Part shown: positions 10,965 through 20,362 of the stretch, in pieces
Numbering within the stretch: the stretch's first letter is position 1
Layout of the letters: each line of letters begins with the position of its first letter
Assembly (NCBI GenBank): GCA_032716605.1
Contig: CM064495.1
Location: 23,484,586-23,548,585 of the forward strand
From: Paralithodes platypus
Taxonomy: Eukaryota > Arthropoda > Malacostraca > Decapoda > Lithodidae
Reading direction: 5' to 3'
Length of the DNA stretch: 64,000 nt
Notes under the pieces: model-generated
The model's database searches: none
The model's input: only the letters and a program-made list of their open reading frames with translations
Told to the model about the DNA's origin: nothing
Made by a program: the position numbers and the translations under genes

Positions 10965-11051
10965 TGGTGGACGCATGGTTTGCGTCGCTGGGGTCTAGCG
11001 TTACATACATTGTGGACGCAAACGCTGCGTCGCTGGGGCTCAGTGGGTTAA
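10965..11051 (-). mobile_element. piggyBac right terminus with subterminal repeats and TTAA
   Basis: Reading inward from TTAA (11048-11051) on the minus strand: CCCACTGAGCCCCAGCGACGC, then a second copy of CCCCAGCGACGCA about 45 bases further in. A CCC start directly beside TTAA is the expected shape of a piggyBac end, with a subterminal direct repeat. No mirror end was found left of the ORF. Confidence 0.65.
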
Positions 11052-11195
11052 TCGACCTTTTACGACTTAAATGGGTAAATGCGATCTCAATATACCCTCA
11101 TAGTATCATAGGTCCTTCTTAAACTACATAAAATCATCTACTTTTAGCCAGAATCAAAGGTAAAATGGCATCATGGTGCTGAAGGGGTTAATAAT
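11052..11195. other. Short spacer with TTAA-MITE-like debris
   Basis: Ends in GAAGGGGTTAA at about 11180-11191, which looks like the right end of another TTAA MITE with no visible partner. Confidence 0.35.
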
Positions 11196-11197
11196 GG

Positions 11198-11646
11198 CTG
11201 CTACTGATGATGGTGATGATGATGATGGTGGTTGTGGTGGTGGTGGTAATGATGATGGTGATAAATATGGTGGTGGTGGTGATGATGGTGATGGTTGTGG
11301 TGGTGGTGGTAATGATGATGGTGATAAATATGGTGGTGGTGGTGATGATGATGATTGTGGTGGTGATGATGATGATGATAAATATGGTGGTGGTGTTGAT
11401 GATGGTGATAAATATGGTGGTGGTGATGATGATGGTGATAAATATGGTGATGATGGTTGTGGTGGTGGTGGTGATGATGATGGTGATAAATATGGTGGTG
11501 GTGGTGATGATGATGATGGTTGTGGTGGTGGTGGTGATGGTGATAAATATGGTGGTGGTGGTGATGATAGTGATAAATATGGTGGTGGTGATGATGGTGA
11601 TAAATATGGTGGTGGTGGTGGTGGTGATGATGGTGATAAATATGAT
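11198..11646. repeat. GGT/GAT trinucleotide minisatellite
   Basis: About 450 bases made of GGT, GAT and the word GATAAATATGGTGGT in variable order. With few stops possible, it is open in several frames (Asp-Gly-Asp-Lys-Tyr-Gly, Met-Val, and His on the other strand). These frames are artefacts. Confidence 0.95.
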
Positions 11647-11699
11647 GGAAGTTAGAGCAGAACATGGGCCTAATTAGAAGAACTTAACACTAATGTAAG

Positions 11700-11924
11700 C
11701 CGAACGAAAGCCGACCATTTTTTAACGGTTTTTACAGCCGATTGTCGGTCAAAAGTTAACACATGCACTAACGTTTGGCCGACCCACAAGATGTTCGCCT
11801 GCACCCATGAACATCCCCAGAACGTCCCCAGAATAATCAAGATCATTGGCCGAATTGACCCGTATCAACCCGAACCAGCTGAAATTTGATTCGCCCCACG
11901 TTCGACTTCTGCATGACGCGGCCT
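11700..11924 (-). repeat. Right subterminal region of the TAA-flanked element
   Basis: Shares GAACATCCCCAGA and TTAACACATGC..CTAACG with the left subterminal region (6124-6500), supporting a common origin for both ends. Confidence 0.5.
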
Positions 11925-12622
11925 TAAGGCTCGACATAATGCCTTTCTGCGACTCTCATAGTTTAGCGAGTCACGTGGCTGATAGAGGGTGTGTGTGTGT
12001 GGTCAGTGACGCCGTAGCCATTTTGATCCGTAGAAACGATCAATGCTACCGCTAGATGATTGTTAGCCGTGACTCGCTAAGGCTTGACATACTGCTTTCC
12101 TGCAACTCTAGATGCGACTCTCATAGATTAGCGAGTCACGTGGCTGATAGAGGGGTGTGTGTGTGTGTGTGTGGTCAGTGACACCATAGCATCTTGCCCC
12201 ACCGAGGGGGTGCTACCGCTAAGAGATAGCTGTGACTCGCTAAGGCTTGACATACTGCTTTTCTGCGACTCTAGATGCGACTCTCATAGATTAGTGAGTC
12301 ACGTGGCTGATAGAGGGGTGTGTGTGTGGTCAGTGACACCGTAGCATCTTGCCCCACCGCCGGGGTGCTACCACTAAGAGATAGCTGTGACTCGCTAATG
12401 CTTGACATACTGCTTTTCTGCGACTCTTGATACGACTCTCATAGATTAGCGAGTCACGTGGCTGATATAGGGGTGTGTGTGTGTGGTCAGTGACACCGTA
12501 GCATCTTGCCCCACCGACGGGGTGCTACCGCTAAGAGATAGCTGTGACTCGCTAAGGTTTGACATACTGCTTTTCTGCGACTCTAGATGCGACTCTCATA
12601 GATTAGCGAGTCACGTGGCTGA
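11925..12622 (+). repeat. ~155-165-bp satellite array
   Basis: TTAGCGAGTCACGTGG recurs at about 11963, 12128, 12291, 12446 and 12603. Each unit opens with TTAGCGAGTCACGTG and closes with GTGACTCGCTAA, so an 11-base inverted repeat bounds a module of about 115 bp. Each unit also has the E-box palindrome CACGTG, a short (GT)n and GTGCTACCGCTAAGAGATAG. The array is continuous with 5990-6123 once the 5.8-kb insertion is removed. Confidence 0.9.
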
Positions 12623-13316
12623 GGTGTGGAGGTGAGAGTGGAGAGAGAGAGAAGATGAGTGTGATTGACGGGTGTGATAATATCTCGTGCCTTATTCGAT
12701 CATGCGGTCATTTACTGGGCTAGACGTTATCAGTATAACAGTAGAGCAAAGGGTTGGTTGATGTGAGATTTCGTGTGACTAGAAGAAATCAGTACAGTGA
12801 TTCGGGGTAATCTTAGGGGTAGTTATATTTAGATAAGTGAGTTAGATTGAGCGTGTGATTGAAGCTGTGTTATTTCATTAATGCAATTTCAGTGTCGCTA
12901 TTCAATAAAACCATTTTTAGTAGGAATGTTTGTTTCTTTAATTCTTGCTAACTTTAAGAATACAATTATTACAATACATATATTATTAATAATGTCCGCA
13001 CACTAATATCCCGTAAGCTGGAACTGCAAACTTTTTCTTAAAAATAATGATACTGCATTGAGTCAGTATATAATGAATGGATAACAGGCTCTATGACTTT
13101 AGTTTGCTGTAATTTCAAAAGGAATATTTTCCTATATTGATTCTTTTAATCGACACTAACACATATGGCAAGCGTTACAGAACATCTATTAGTCATTAAA
13201 AACTTGCTTATTACAATATACAGTATATATATATATATACACACACAGAGAGATTAAAAAAAACATGCAGTATGGATACACTATCCATTAAAAAGTGCGC
13301 TAAGAATATAAGGTCG
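12623..13316. other. No gene recognised; AATAAA near 12905
   Basis: The sequence after the satellite contains ATTCAATAAAACC (about 12900-12912), a possible polyadenylation signal, then AT-rich DNA with a short TA/CA/GA microsatellite at about 13223-13255. The signal could belong to a retroelement, but nothing ties it to a gene. Confidence 0.3.
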
Positions 13317-13320
13317 TTAA

Positions 13321-13732
13321 CCCTTTCTCTGCAGGGTGTTTTGGGCTATTTAGGGCATATTCAGGCACTCCTGAATGATTAATCAAGCATCTGCATTAAA
13401 TGAACTGTATTCTGCCGAAAACTAGGCGAAAATAACTTCAAAATAAGACCAGAACGGGCCTCGTACGTGACCTGGTTCACCCGCAGTGGTGCCATAGAAA
13501 CGCGGGAAACCCGCTATTTGTTAGCACTCGCTCGCTTAGCAACACTGTTGTGAGAGACCCGTGGGAGATACAGTCTACCTCAGTGGGCCGCTGGCTGCTC
13601 TGAGGGTCGGAGGTGGGCCCCTCACGCTCCCGCCCACTGACACTCGATTTTTAAGTTTTTTACAGGCTTTTAAAGCCTGGAAATTGCTGTAAATTGCCAA
13701 AACATTCCAGAACGTCACCTGCAGCGAAAGGG
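13321..13732. mobile_element. Clean 412-bp TTAA MITE (piggyBac-like)
   Basis: Perfect TTAA on both sides (13317-13320 and 13733-13736). Termini CCCTTTCTCTGCAGG and, on the other strand, CCCTTTCGCTGCAGG. No coding capacity. The related copy at 1785-3620 is split by a LINE. A CCCTTT start next to TTAA is typical of piggyBac-mobilised MITEs, but these termini differ from the local piggyBac end at 11051. Confidence 0.88.
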
Positions 13733-13736
13733 TTAA

Positions 13737-14625
13737 GGAATAAATATAAGGTGGAAGTTCCTTGGCGAAACGTTTCCACCGAAACGTAATGAGCGTCTGC
13801 CTGGTGCTTGTGCGGGAACATGACGCGCGTACGCGCACGCACACACACAGAGCCTGGGAGGGTCAGAAATGCATGACTGAGGCTGCATGGGAACTAAGTT
13901 ATTGGGTCTCTATGTTACCCTCATTAGCTGCACTGGCTGTCTGTCTATCACGTCCCTCTCTCTTCATATGTATGTATATTTCCATATAGAGTATGTCCGT
14001 GTGTATATGATTCTGTGTGTCTCCCTATTTAGAGGCCTGTCTATTTCCAGCTACGTTCGTGTAAAGTGTTATCTATAATCTCTATCTCTCGCTCTCGCTT
14101 TCTTCTTTCTCACAAGGTCACACTTAAACCCTTTGCAACGCCCTCTACACGATTTCATATTTTCATTGATCATGTCACACTTACAATATCAGTCAGTATT
14201 TCTTTACTTATCACTGCTATTCTCATTTAATAGATTGACAATGTACAGTATATACATATCCCTCTGAGCCTCTAACACAGCATTTATTTGAATAATCTGT
14301 TAAGTGCCAATTCATATCCTTTTGCAAGCCAATATACATGACCCTTGCATATGTAAGCAACATAATTGTCCTCCATATTCTCGGCTAATGGTTTGATCTA
14401 TAATTAAGTACCTCCGGATATGCGGCATATCCCTCCCGGAGGACTACTAGTATCTTCCTTCTGAATATTGTTTTGCTACTAAACATAATTGAATCTTGAT
14501 CTTTGCATGCATACAGTTTCCTTCCTTACTTATTGATATGTTGTGTCAGGTACGATGAAGCGATACTGCTGATATCTGTAGACTTGCGTTGAAAGTCAAA
14601 CTTACCCTTTTAAGATTATTTTATT
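13737..14625. other. No recognisable feature
   Basis: AT-rich sequence with a short CACACA run near 13840. Open frames of up to 89 codons have no motif. Confidence 0.4.
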
Positions 14626-14680
14626 TTATTTTATTTTATATATATATACATATACCGGGTACTGTATATAAATTATTATA

Positions 14681-14714
<34 letters not shown>

Positions 14715-14720
14715 TTATAC
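14620..14720. repeat. TTTTA / (TA)n / poly(T) low-complexity run
   Basis: ATTTT pentamers, TA repeats at about 14637-14650 and 14676-14697, then a T run to 14717. Confidence 0.9.
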
Positions 14721-14789
14721 TACCATATTTATCTTCATTACTATGGCTGGCCTTAAACAACTTATTTATATGTAGTATGTCCCACCCTC

Positions 14790-14935
14790 CCCAACACATA
14801 CACACACACACCTCCCCTCTCACACATTCCTCCTCCCTGGAGTACCTTACCTCCTCCTCCTCCCCCCCCCCCCTACTCCTCCTCTCCCACCCATTCCTCT
14901 ACCTCCTACAACCCCCCTTCCTCTCTCACATAACC
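14790..14935. repeat. Pyrimidine-rich low-complexity run
   Basis: CACACA, then CCTCCTCC, a C run near 14863-14873 and CTCCTC repeats. Confidence 0.8.
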
Positions 14936-14984
14936 ACACACCCTACTAAATATTATATTACTATCGGCATGTAAACTTCTCCAC

Positions 14985-15400
14985 TGGTCATATTCCGCTA
15001 ACTATCCCCTCAATAACCATTATTGTAATAAGAATTTGAACCATGTCACTCATGATTGTAAATATTTGTATTACTATAATTGCATTATAACTTCGGTAGT
15101 TGGTAATATTAGTCACATTATGTATGTGACTCTTGTATTCAGCTAACTATGACCTCAATAACCGTTGATGTAATGAAGAATGTGAAGTGTCCCTCATATG
15201 ATTGTAATATATTTGTGGTACTATTATTGCATAATAATTTATGTAGTTCGAAATATTAGTCACATCATGTATGTAATAATTGTATTCAGCTAACTACGAT
15301 CTCAATAACCATTGATGTAAGAAAACATGAATGGTCTCCTCATATGTTTGCACTAGTTTTGTAGTGCTATTATTTACCTGTCAATTAATAATTCAGTTAC
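14985..15400 (+). repeat. ~147-bp tandem repeat, three units
   Basis: GCTAACTAT..CTCAATAACC..TGTAAT recurs at about 14997, 15142 and 15289, each followed by a CTCATATGATTGTA-like word and a TAGT-CACATxATGTATGT word. A further copy begins at 15983. Confidence 0.7.
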
Positions 15401-15608
15401 ATTTTTTTTTTTTTTTTTTTTTTATGAGCACGTATATACAGCACATGTGGAAATCAAATGAGGAAACAATAATAAAATCTGAATGATGCCTACCTGATTT
15501 ATAAACACAAAAATGAATGTAACCAGACGACGATACTGTTGTTACAGTAGAATAATGGCTCTTTGAGCAGTATGTATTGCCTTACCAGTGGTTGTCCCCT
15601 TATTATTA
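15282..15608 (+). repeat. Duplicated block, copy 1, with embedded poly(T)-headed LINE 3'-UTR-like piece
   Basis: Matches 15976-16320 from GCTAACTA..AATTCAGT, through a T run (15403-15423), to CAGTGGTTGTCCCCT. The T run followed by this sequence looks like the reversed poly(A) end of a retroelement. It is cut short at a (TAT)n run at 15601-15630. Confidence 0.65.
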
Positions 15609-15630
15609 TTATTATTATTATTTTATTATT
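15601..15630. repeat. (TAT)n microsatellite
   Basis: TAT repeats. Confidence 0.9.
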
Positions 15631-15975
15631 ATTGAAATACCACAGGAACTAAAATTCCTGGGAGCGAAACTTCCACCCCCAACGAGATCCCTCTCTTTCT
15701 ACCACCTCCCTCCACATGTTACACGTCTCGTTAATCACAGTCTTCTAATATACAAATCACATTTCCTTACCCCCTGACATTCTTGAAATACCCACTAAGT
15801 ATATTCAATTAGATACCAACCATGCAGACTATAATACGTTCATTGTGTATAGGTATGAGGCGATCTCAAGACACCTTAGCTCCCAGTGCATAAACGAACC
15901 AGATCATGATTATGTCCGCCTCTATTAAATTATGTATTATGTTGATTTATACCATTGCCTATTTTTGTAATAATT
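15631..15975. other. Spacer between the duplicated blocks
   Basis: No gene or repeat recognised. Confidence 0.4.
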
Positions 15976-16375
15976 GTATTCAGCTAACTATGATCTCAAT
16001 AACCATTGATGTAATGAAAATATGAAGTCTCCTCATACGATTGCACTAGTTCTGTAGTGCTATTATTTACAACCTGTCAATTAATAATTCAGTCACTACC
16101 AGCTTGCTTGCTTTTTTTTTTGTTTTTTTTTTTTTTTAATGAGATACGTATATACAGACCATGTGACAATTAAATGAGGAAACTATAATAACACATCTGA
16201 ATAATGCCAACCTGATTTATAAACACAAATAGGAATGTAACCAGACGACGATGCTGTTGTTTCAGTGGAATAATGGCTCTTTGAGCAGTATGTATCGCCT
16301 TATCAGTGGTTGTCCCCTCACAGGATGGGGGGCGCTGCTCAATAAACTCGCCCCTCGGGGCAAAATCAAAATAAA
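15976..16375 (+). repeat. Duplicated block, copy 2, with LINE 3'-UTR-like tail
   Basis: Second copy of the 15282-15608 block. It runs further, through CTCACAGGATGGGGGGCGCTG and AATAAACTCGCCCCTCGGGG, so it shows more of the embedded element (reverse orientation, T run at about 16113-16137). No coding part is present. The LINE assignment rests only on the poly(A)-like end. Confidence 0.55.
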
Positions 16376-16618
16376 TCTCTCTCTCTCTCTCCAGGAGTCT
16401 ACATCAGCATTGCGGGTTACTCATGGTCTCTCTTCCTTTACACACTGTACTGTATATCTGTTTGTCAGCAGGTATTTCTTCTGTGATTCTGCGTGGCAAG
16501 AGAATAGCAGATACTTGTTCTTGCCTCATTTAGTTATTAAGGCCATTATTGTTTGTGAATTGTGATCATTTACACTCGTAATGTCTTAATTTACTATTAA
16601 TCAATCCTTCTTTACAAA
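16376..16618. other. No recognisable feature
   Basis: A short (TC)n at 16377-16393, then unremarkable sequence. Confidence 0.4.
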
Positions 16619-16742
16619 CCCCAATGCACTTGAATAAATTAACGAAAGTATATGATCCTCCCGAGCTTCAAACTCGGGACAGCACACTCGGGACAGCACA
16701 CCCAGAACATAAGCATCTAAACCATTACACCATCAACACAGA
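16619..16742 (-). mobile_element. tRNA-derived SINE fragment
   Basis: The reverse complement reads GATGGTGTAATGGTTTAGATGC (A-box region) and CCCGAGTTTGAAGCTCGGGAGGATCA (B-box-like T arm), followed by ATATACTTT..TTAATTTATT..CATTGGGG. The same tail follows the tRNA-like head at 22469, so the two are one family. A 15-16-bp tandem duplication (ACTCGGGACAGCACAC) disrupts the variable region. Not a functional tRNA. Confidence 0.6.
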
Positions 16743-16796
16743 CCATGACTTGATCGTTATAAGCTACAGTCGACATCCAAAAATACATAACGTAAC

Positions 16797-16798
<2 letters not shown>

Positions 16799-16870
<72 letters not shown>
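16799..16870. repeat. (GA)n microsatellite, left flank of LINE
   Basis: About 70 bases of perfect GA repeats directly abutting the 3' end of the LINE at 16871. Confidence 0.97.
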
Positions 16871-16873
<3 letters not shown>

Positions 16874-19325
16874 AAGTACAAAGGAAATCAAGCAACAACA
16901 TATCTAGTGACCCTTCTAGGCTGCTTGTCCTCCAAAACACTGAGGATCAAGTGTCCAAACAGTGGTTTAGAGTGGGTAAGGGAACATTGGAAAGGGAACT
17001 ACTGCCCTGCCACTAACGTGGCAGGACTAGGAAGTTAGTAGGGGACATATGGGTTAGTAACTGAGGGGAGGATAAAATAAAGTTATTCATTTACAAACGC
17101 AGTCAGACGCGGGTTTGATGCGAGATATTTGTCTAGGCGGAATTTAAATGAATCAACGGTGCTGCAGTCTATAACGTCTCGGGGAAGCCCATTCCACAAG
17201 TTGACAACTCGATTGAAGAAGAAATTCTTAGATTCGTGTGAGTTAAAAGATTTACCAATAATTTTGCAACCGTTTCCCCGCGTGTAATTAGATTGGTCGA
17301 TAGTGAAGTACTTACTACAGTTCATATTGTTGATGCCTTTGATGATTTTGAACACTTGAATTAAGTCACCTCTTAATCTGCGCTAGGTTAAAGGAAATAG
17401 ATTTAATTCTCTAAGACGCTCTTCGTATGGTTTGTTCTTTAGGCTAGGTATCATTTTGGTAACTCTACGTTGAACTCGTTCTAGCTTGTTTATGTCTTTT
17501 TGGTAATAAGGGCACCAGCATTGAACGCAGTATTCCAGAAGAGGGCGGACTAAGGAATTGTAAAGGGTTAGGATTACGGTACGTCTTTGGATTTATGCTC
17601 AAATGATCTGCCTATAAAGCCAATTATTTTGTTTGCCTTCTTAACAACTTCTGAACATTGTTGACTCGGTTTTAGGTTACTCGATATTGTTACTCCCAGA
17701 TCGGTTTCTCTGTTTACATTCTTAAACTGAGTGCCATTCATCGAATAGTTTGCTTTCTCATTTAGGTATCCGATATGTAGTACTTTACATTTATCCGCGT
17801 TGAAACTCATTTGCCAAATTTGGGCCCAATCTGACAATTTATCTAGATTGTGTTGCATATCGTCAACTTGATCTTTTGAGAGTACGCTATTTGCAATTTT
17901 TGTATCGTCAGCAAATTTTGAGATTGTACAGGTGAGACCCTCATCTATGTCGTTGATGTAAATTAGAAAGATAATTGGTCCTAGTACCGATCCCTGGGGT
18001 ACCCCGCTACTTACATTGGTCCATTTAGATGCCTTACCGTTTATGACTACTCTTTGCTTTCTGTCGCTGAGCCAATTTTCTATCCATTTCAACACACCGT
18101 CTTGTATTCCATGCGCTTTTAGTTTTAGCAGTAAACGTTTGTGGGGAACTTTGTCAAAGGCCTTTTGAAAATCAAGGTATATAATATCTACAGCTTTACT
18201 CTCATCGTAGAGGTTGAGGATATCGTGGAAGAAGTCGAAGAGGTTTGTTAAACAGGAACGTTTTTTACGAAAGCCGTGTTGAGTATCTTTAAGTATGTTA
18301 TTTTCCTCTAAGTGATTTACGAGTCTGTCTCGTATGACCGTTTCTAGCATTTTACATACAACTGAGGTTAAGCTAATTGGACGATAGTTACTGGGTAGGG
18401 ATTTGCTGCCTTTTTTTAATATCGGTGTTACATTGGCTAGCTTCCACTGATCAGGCATAGTTCCAGACTGCAAGGATTTATTGTATAGTAATGTCAGTGG
18501 TTTGGAGAGCTCATCCTTAGCTTCCTTTAGAACTCTAGGCGAGATTGTATCAGGTCCAGGCGTTTTATTTACCTTGAGTTTATCTAAACAATTCAATACT
18601 TCTCTCTCTGTAACGGTGATATTGCTTAGAACATCTGAATTATCAATCTGAATCGGCGATGGTGTAGGGATATCACTGAGGTCTTCTGTTGTAAAAACTG
18701 ATGCAAAGAAGGTATTGAGGGCATTACTCATTTGTACTTCGTCTTTGGTGTATTCTCCATTTTCATCGACTAACGGTCCAACAGTTGAAGTAACTACTTT
18801 GTTCTTTCTGATATAACTATATAATTCTTTCGGGTTTGTTTTACTTTGATTCGCAATATGTAACTCTAGGGTCTTTTTACTTTGCTTAATTAACTTTTTG
18901 GCATTGCGTCGTAGCTCTACAAATGTCACCCGTTCTTCGTCATTTTGTGAGGATTTTAATCTATCATTAGCAAATTTTTTAGCAAGCAGGCAGTTTGAAA
19001 TATCTTTATTCCACCATTTGGGCTTATTATTATAGCCTGGACGCCGTATTTTCGATGGTATGCAGTCTTGCACTGCTTTTAGGTAAGTGGTTTCGAATAA
19101 CTTCCAAGATGTATTTATGTCGTTATTGTTAATTAAAAAGCTCCAGTCAGTTTCTTTAAACATAGCTCAAGTTTATGAAAGTTTGCTTTCTTGAAATTAG
19201 GGACTTTTTCGATGCTACTATTTGGTTCGTTACTAGTAAAGTTTAAAGTGAAAGTTATCGTACGATGGTCGCTGTTACTGAATTCATCACCAACATTCAA
19301 ATTCTCTATTAATTCTTCTTTTGTT
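16871..19325 (-). mobile_element. CR1-like LINE, copy 1, 5'-truncated, inserted in (GA)n
   Basis: Near-identical in overlap to the LINE at 52924-55765. Its 3' end has GTACAAAG repeats, as in the other copy. Both ends abut GA/AG repeats (16799-16870 and 19326-19350), so the target was a (GA)n microsatellite. It is truncated within the endonuclease-RT linker region. Confidence 0.88.
17083..19190 (-). pseudogene. CR1-like LINE reverse transcriptase, disrupted copy
   Basis: The long open segment (17574-19163, 529 codons) carries the RT motifs: KTPGPDTISPRVL, SNYRPISLTSV, QHGFRKKRSC, IIYLDFQKAFDKVPH (motif A), SGVPQGSVLGP and KFADDTKI (motif C). Against the copy at 53142-55706 it has three lesions. 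A small insertion near 17576-17583 shifts the frame after RSFEHKSKDV. A CAG-to-TAG change at about 17383 makes a stop where the other copy reads LTQRRLRGD. A one-base deletion near 19168 breaks the upstream frame. The C-terminal part resumes in frame at 17083-17355. Dead copy. Confidence 0.92.
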
Positions 19326-19415
19326 GCAAGAGAGAGAGAGAGAGAGAGAGCGAGAGATATATTATCTGATACATAGATAGATAGACAGATAGAGATAGAG
19401 ATAGAGAGAGTGTGT
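19326..19415. repeat. (AG)n and GATA/GACA microsatellites, right flank of LINE
   Basis: AG repeats at 19328-19350, then GATAGATAGACAGATAGAGATAG and AGAGAG. Confidence 0.95.
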
Positions 19416-19739
19416 ATGTGTGTGTAGGTGAGACGTATGGGATGTATTGTAGCCTAGTATGTATGTATGTAATAAGGAGTGAGACAGTAGAGTGCCAGTG
19501 TGGGGGGGGGGGGGAGGTGAGAGAGAAAGTGACAGGAAGGGGGAGAGGGGGAGTACAGCCCAGACAAGATACGTGTATAAGATAAAGATAGTGAAAGTGC
19601 CTCACAGCCAGTCATTGTCTATACTCAGAAATACACCAACACCTTCTCGTAAAACATTCACTAGGGAACCCCCCCACCACCCCTTTTCATTTGAATAGTC
19701 TGTTAACCCATTCATTAGGATGATGATTTAATATATTCA
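19416..19739. other. No gene; G run at 19501-19514
   Basis: Purine-rich low-complexity sequence, then CCCCCCACCACCCC near 19669. Confidence 0.5.
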
Positions 19740-20362
19740 AAATACCCGAAATAAAAATAACCACCATGCCACAACAGACCAGCCGGAACCAAAAACGAAG
19801 CCTGGAGAGAGAAGGCGAAACTACGAGAAAAGAAAACAGCAGAGAAAATACACCATAAAATAAACGGCGAGAACGAAACAAGAATACCAGCCAGACAAAA
19901 AGAGATATGAAAACCCAAAGACCCACCACACACCGGACGAACATAGAAGCAAAGAAGAACAAGAAAGGGAAACAGCAGGAGAAAGAAAACTCGCCCCAAC
20001 ACGTAAACCTCAAACAACCGCCGCAACCCGAAATAAATAGAAAGACGAAGGAAGAAGGCAAACAACATGGCCGCCCAAGACCAAGATTAGCCCCGCCCCA
20101 CAACAATACTAGGGAAGCCAGAATTGCCACCATCAACCACAATCTACCACCCACCCCAGGAAATACAATCAGCATCACAATTAACCATGCAGGAGGACAG
20201 AAGAAGAAAGTACAATACCGCCAAATCAACGAGGAACAACATACCGTACCCAAATCTCTCGCCTCCATATGCGCTGCTATTCCACGCAGGTTTCTGACCT
20301 CCAAGTACCATCCCTGGGACATAGCAGCAATCGTCATGACCATCTCGACGAGAACAAGGTAG
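19740..20362 (+). other. T-depleted, A/C/G-rich strand with basic open frame (possible retroelement ORF1 remnant)
   Basis: The plus strand is strikingly poor in T over about 500 bases. It reads as a lysine/arginine/glutamine-rich peptide (19765 to a stop at about 19856, then open 19907-20362) with no known domain. Strong strand asymmetry with a basic product suits the 5' part (nucleic-acid-binding ORF1) of a non-LTR retrotransposon. The last 70 or so bases overlap the repeat starting at 20295. The function is not established. Confidence 0.3.

Larger units (their letters stand above)
6124..11924. mobile_element. 5.8-kb TIR element or composite with TAA duplication (PIF/Harbinger-like ends)
   Basis: The left end AGGCCGCGTCATACAGA and the right end (reverse complement) AGGCCGCGTCATGCAGA match over about 26 bases with four mismatches. 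The trinucleotide TAA flanks both sides (6121-6123 and 11925-11927). The outside sequences join to restore one satellite unit, so a single insertion event is likely. A 3-bp TAA duplication and GGCC-type ends suit PIF/Harbinger elements, but no Harbinger transposase is seen inside. The interior holds a family A inverted pair, a piggyBac transposase and minisatellites, so this may be a small MITE later inflated by nested insertions. Confidence 0.6.

Noticed and set aside
11173..11677. Overlapping Gly/Asp-, Met/Val- and His-rich frames
   Set aside because: The GGT/GAT minisatellite avoids stops in most frames; no gene signals.
6124..11924. Calling the whole 5.8-kb insertion a piggyBac element
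   Set aside because: Its borders are TAA with AGGCCGCG ends, whereas the piggyBac end is at TTAA 11048-11051, well inside. The two do not coincide.
19687..20343. 218-codon hydrophobic minus-strand frame
   Set aside because: It is the antisense of the T-depleted strand, which automatically yields Phe/Leu/Ser/Val-rich sequence. No membrane-protein family is recognised.
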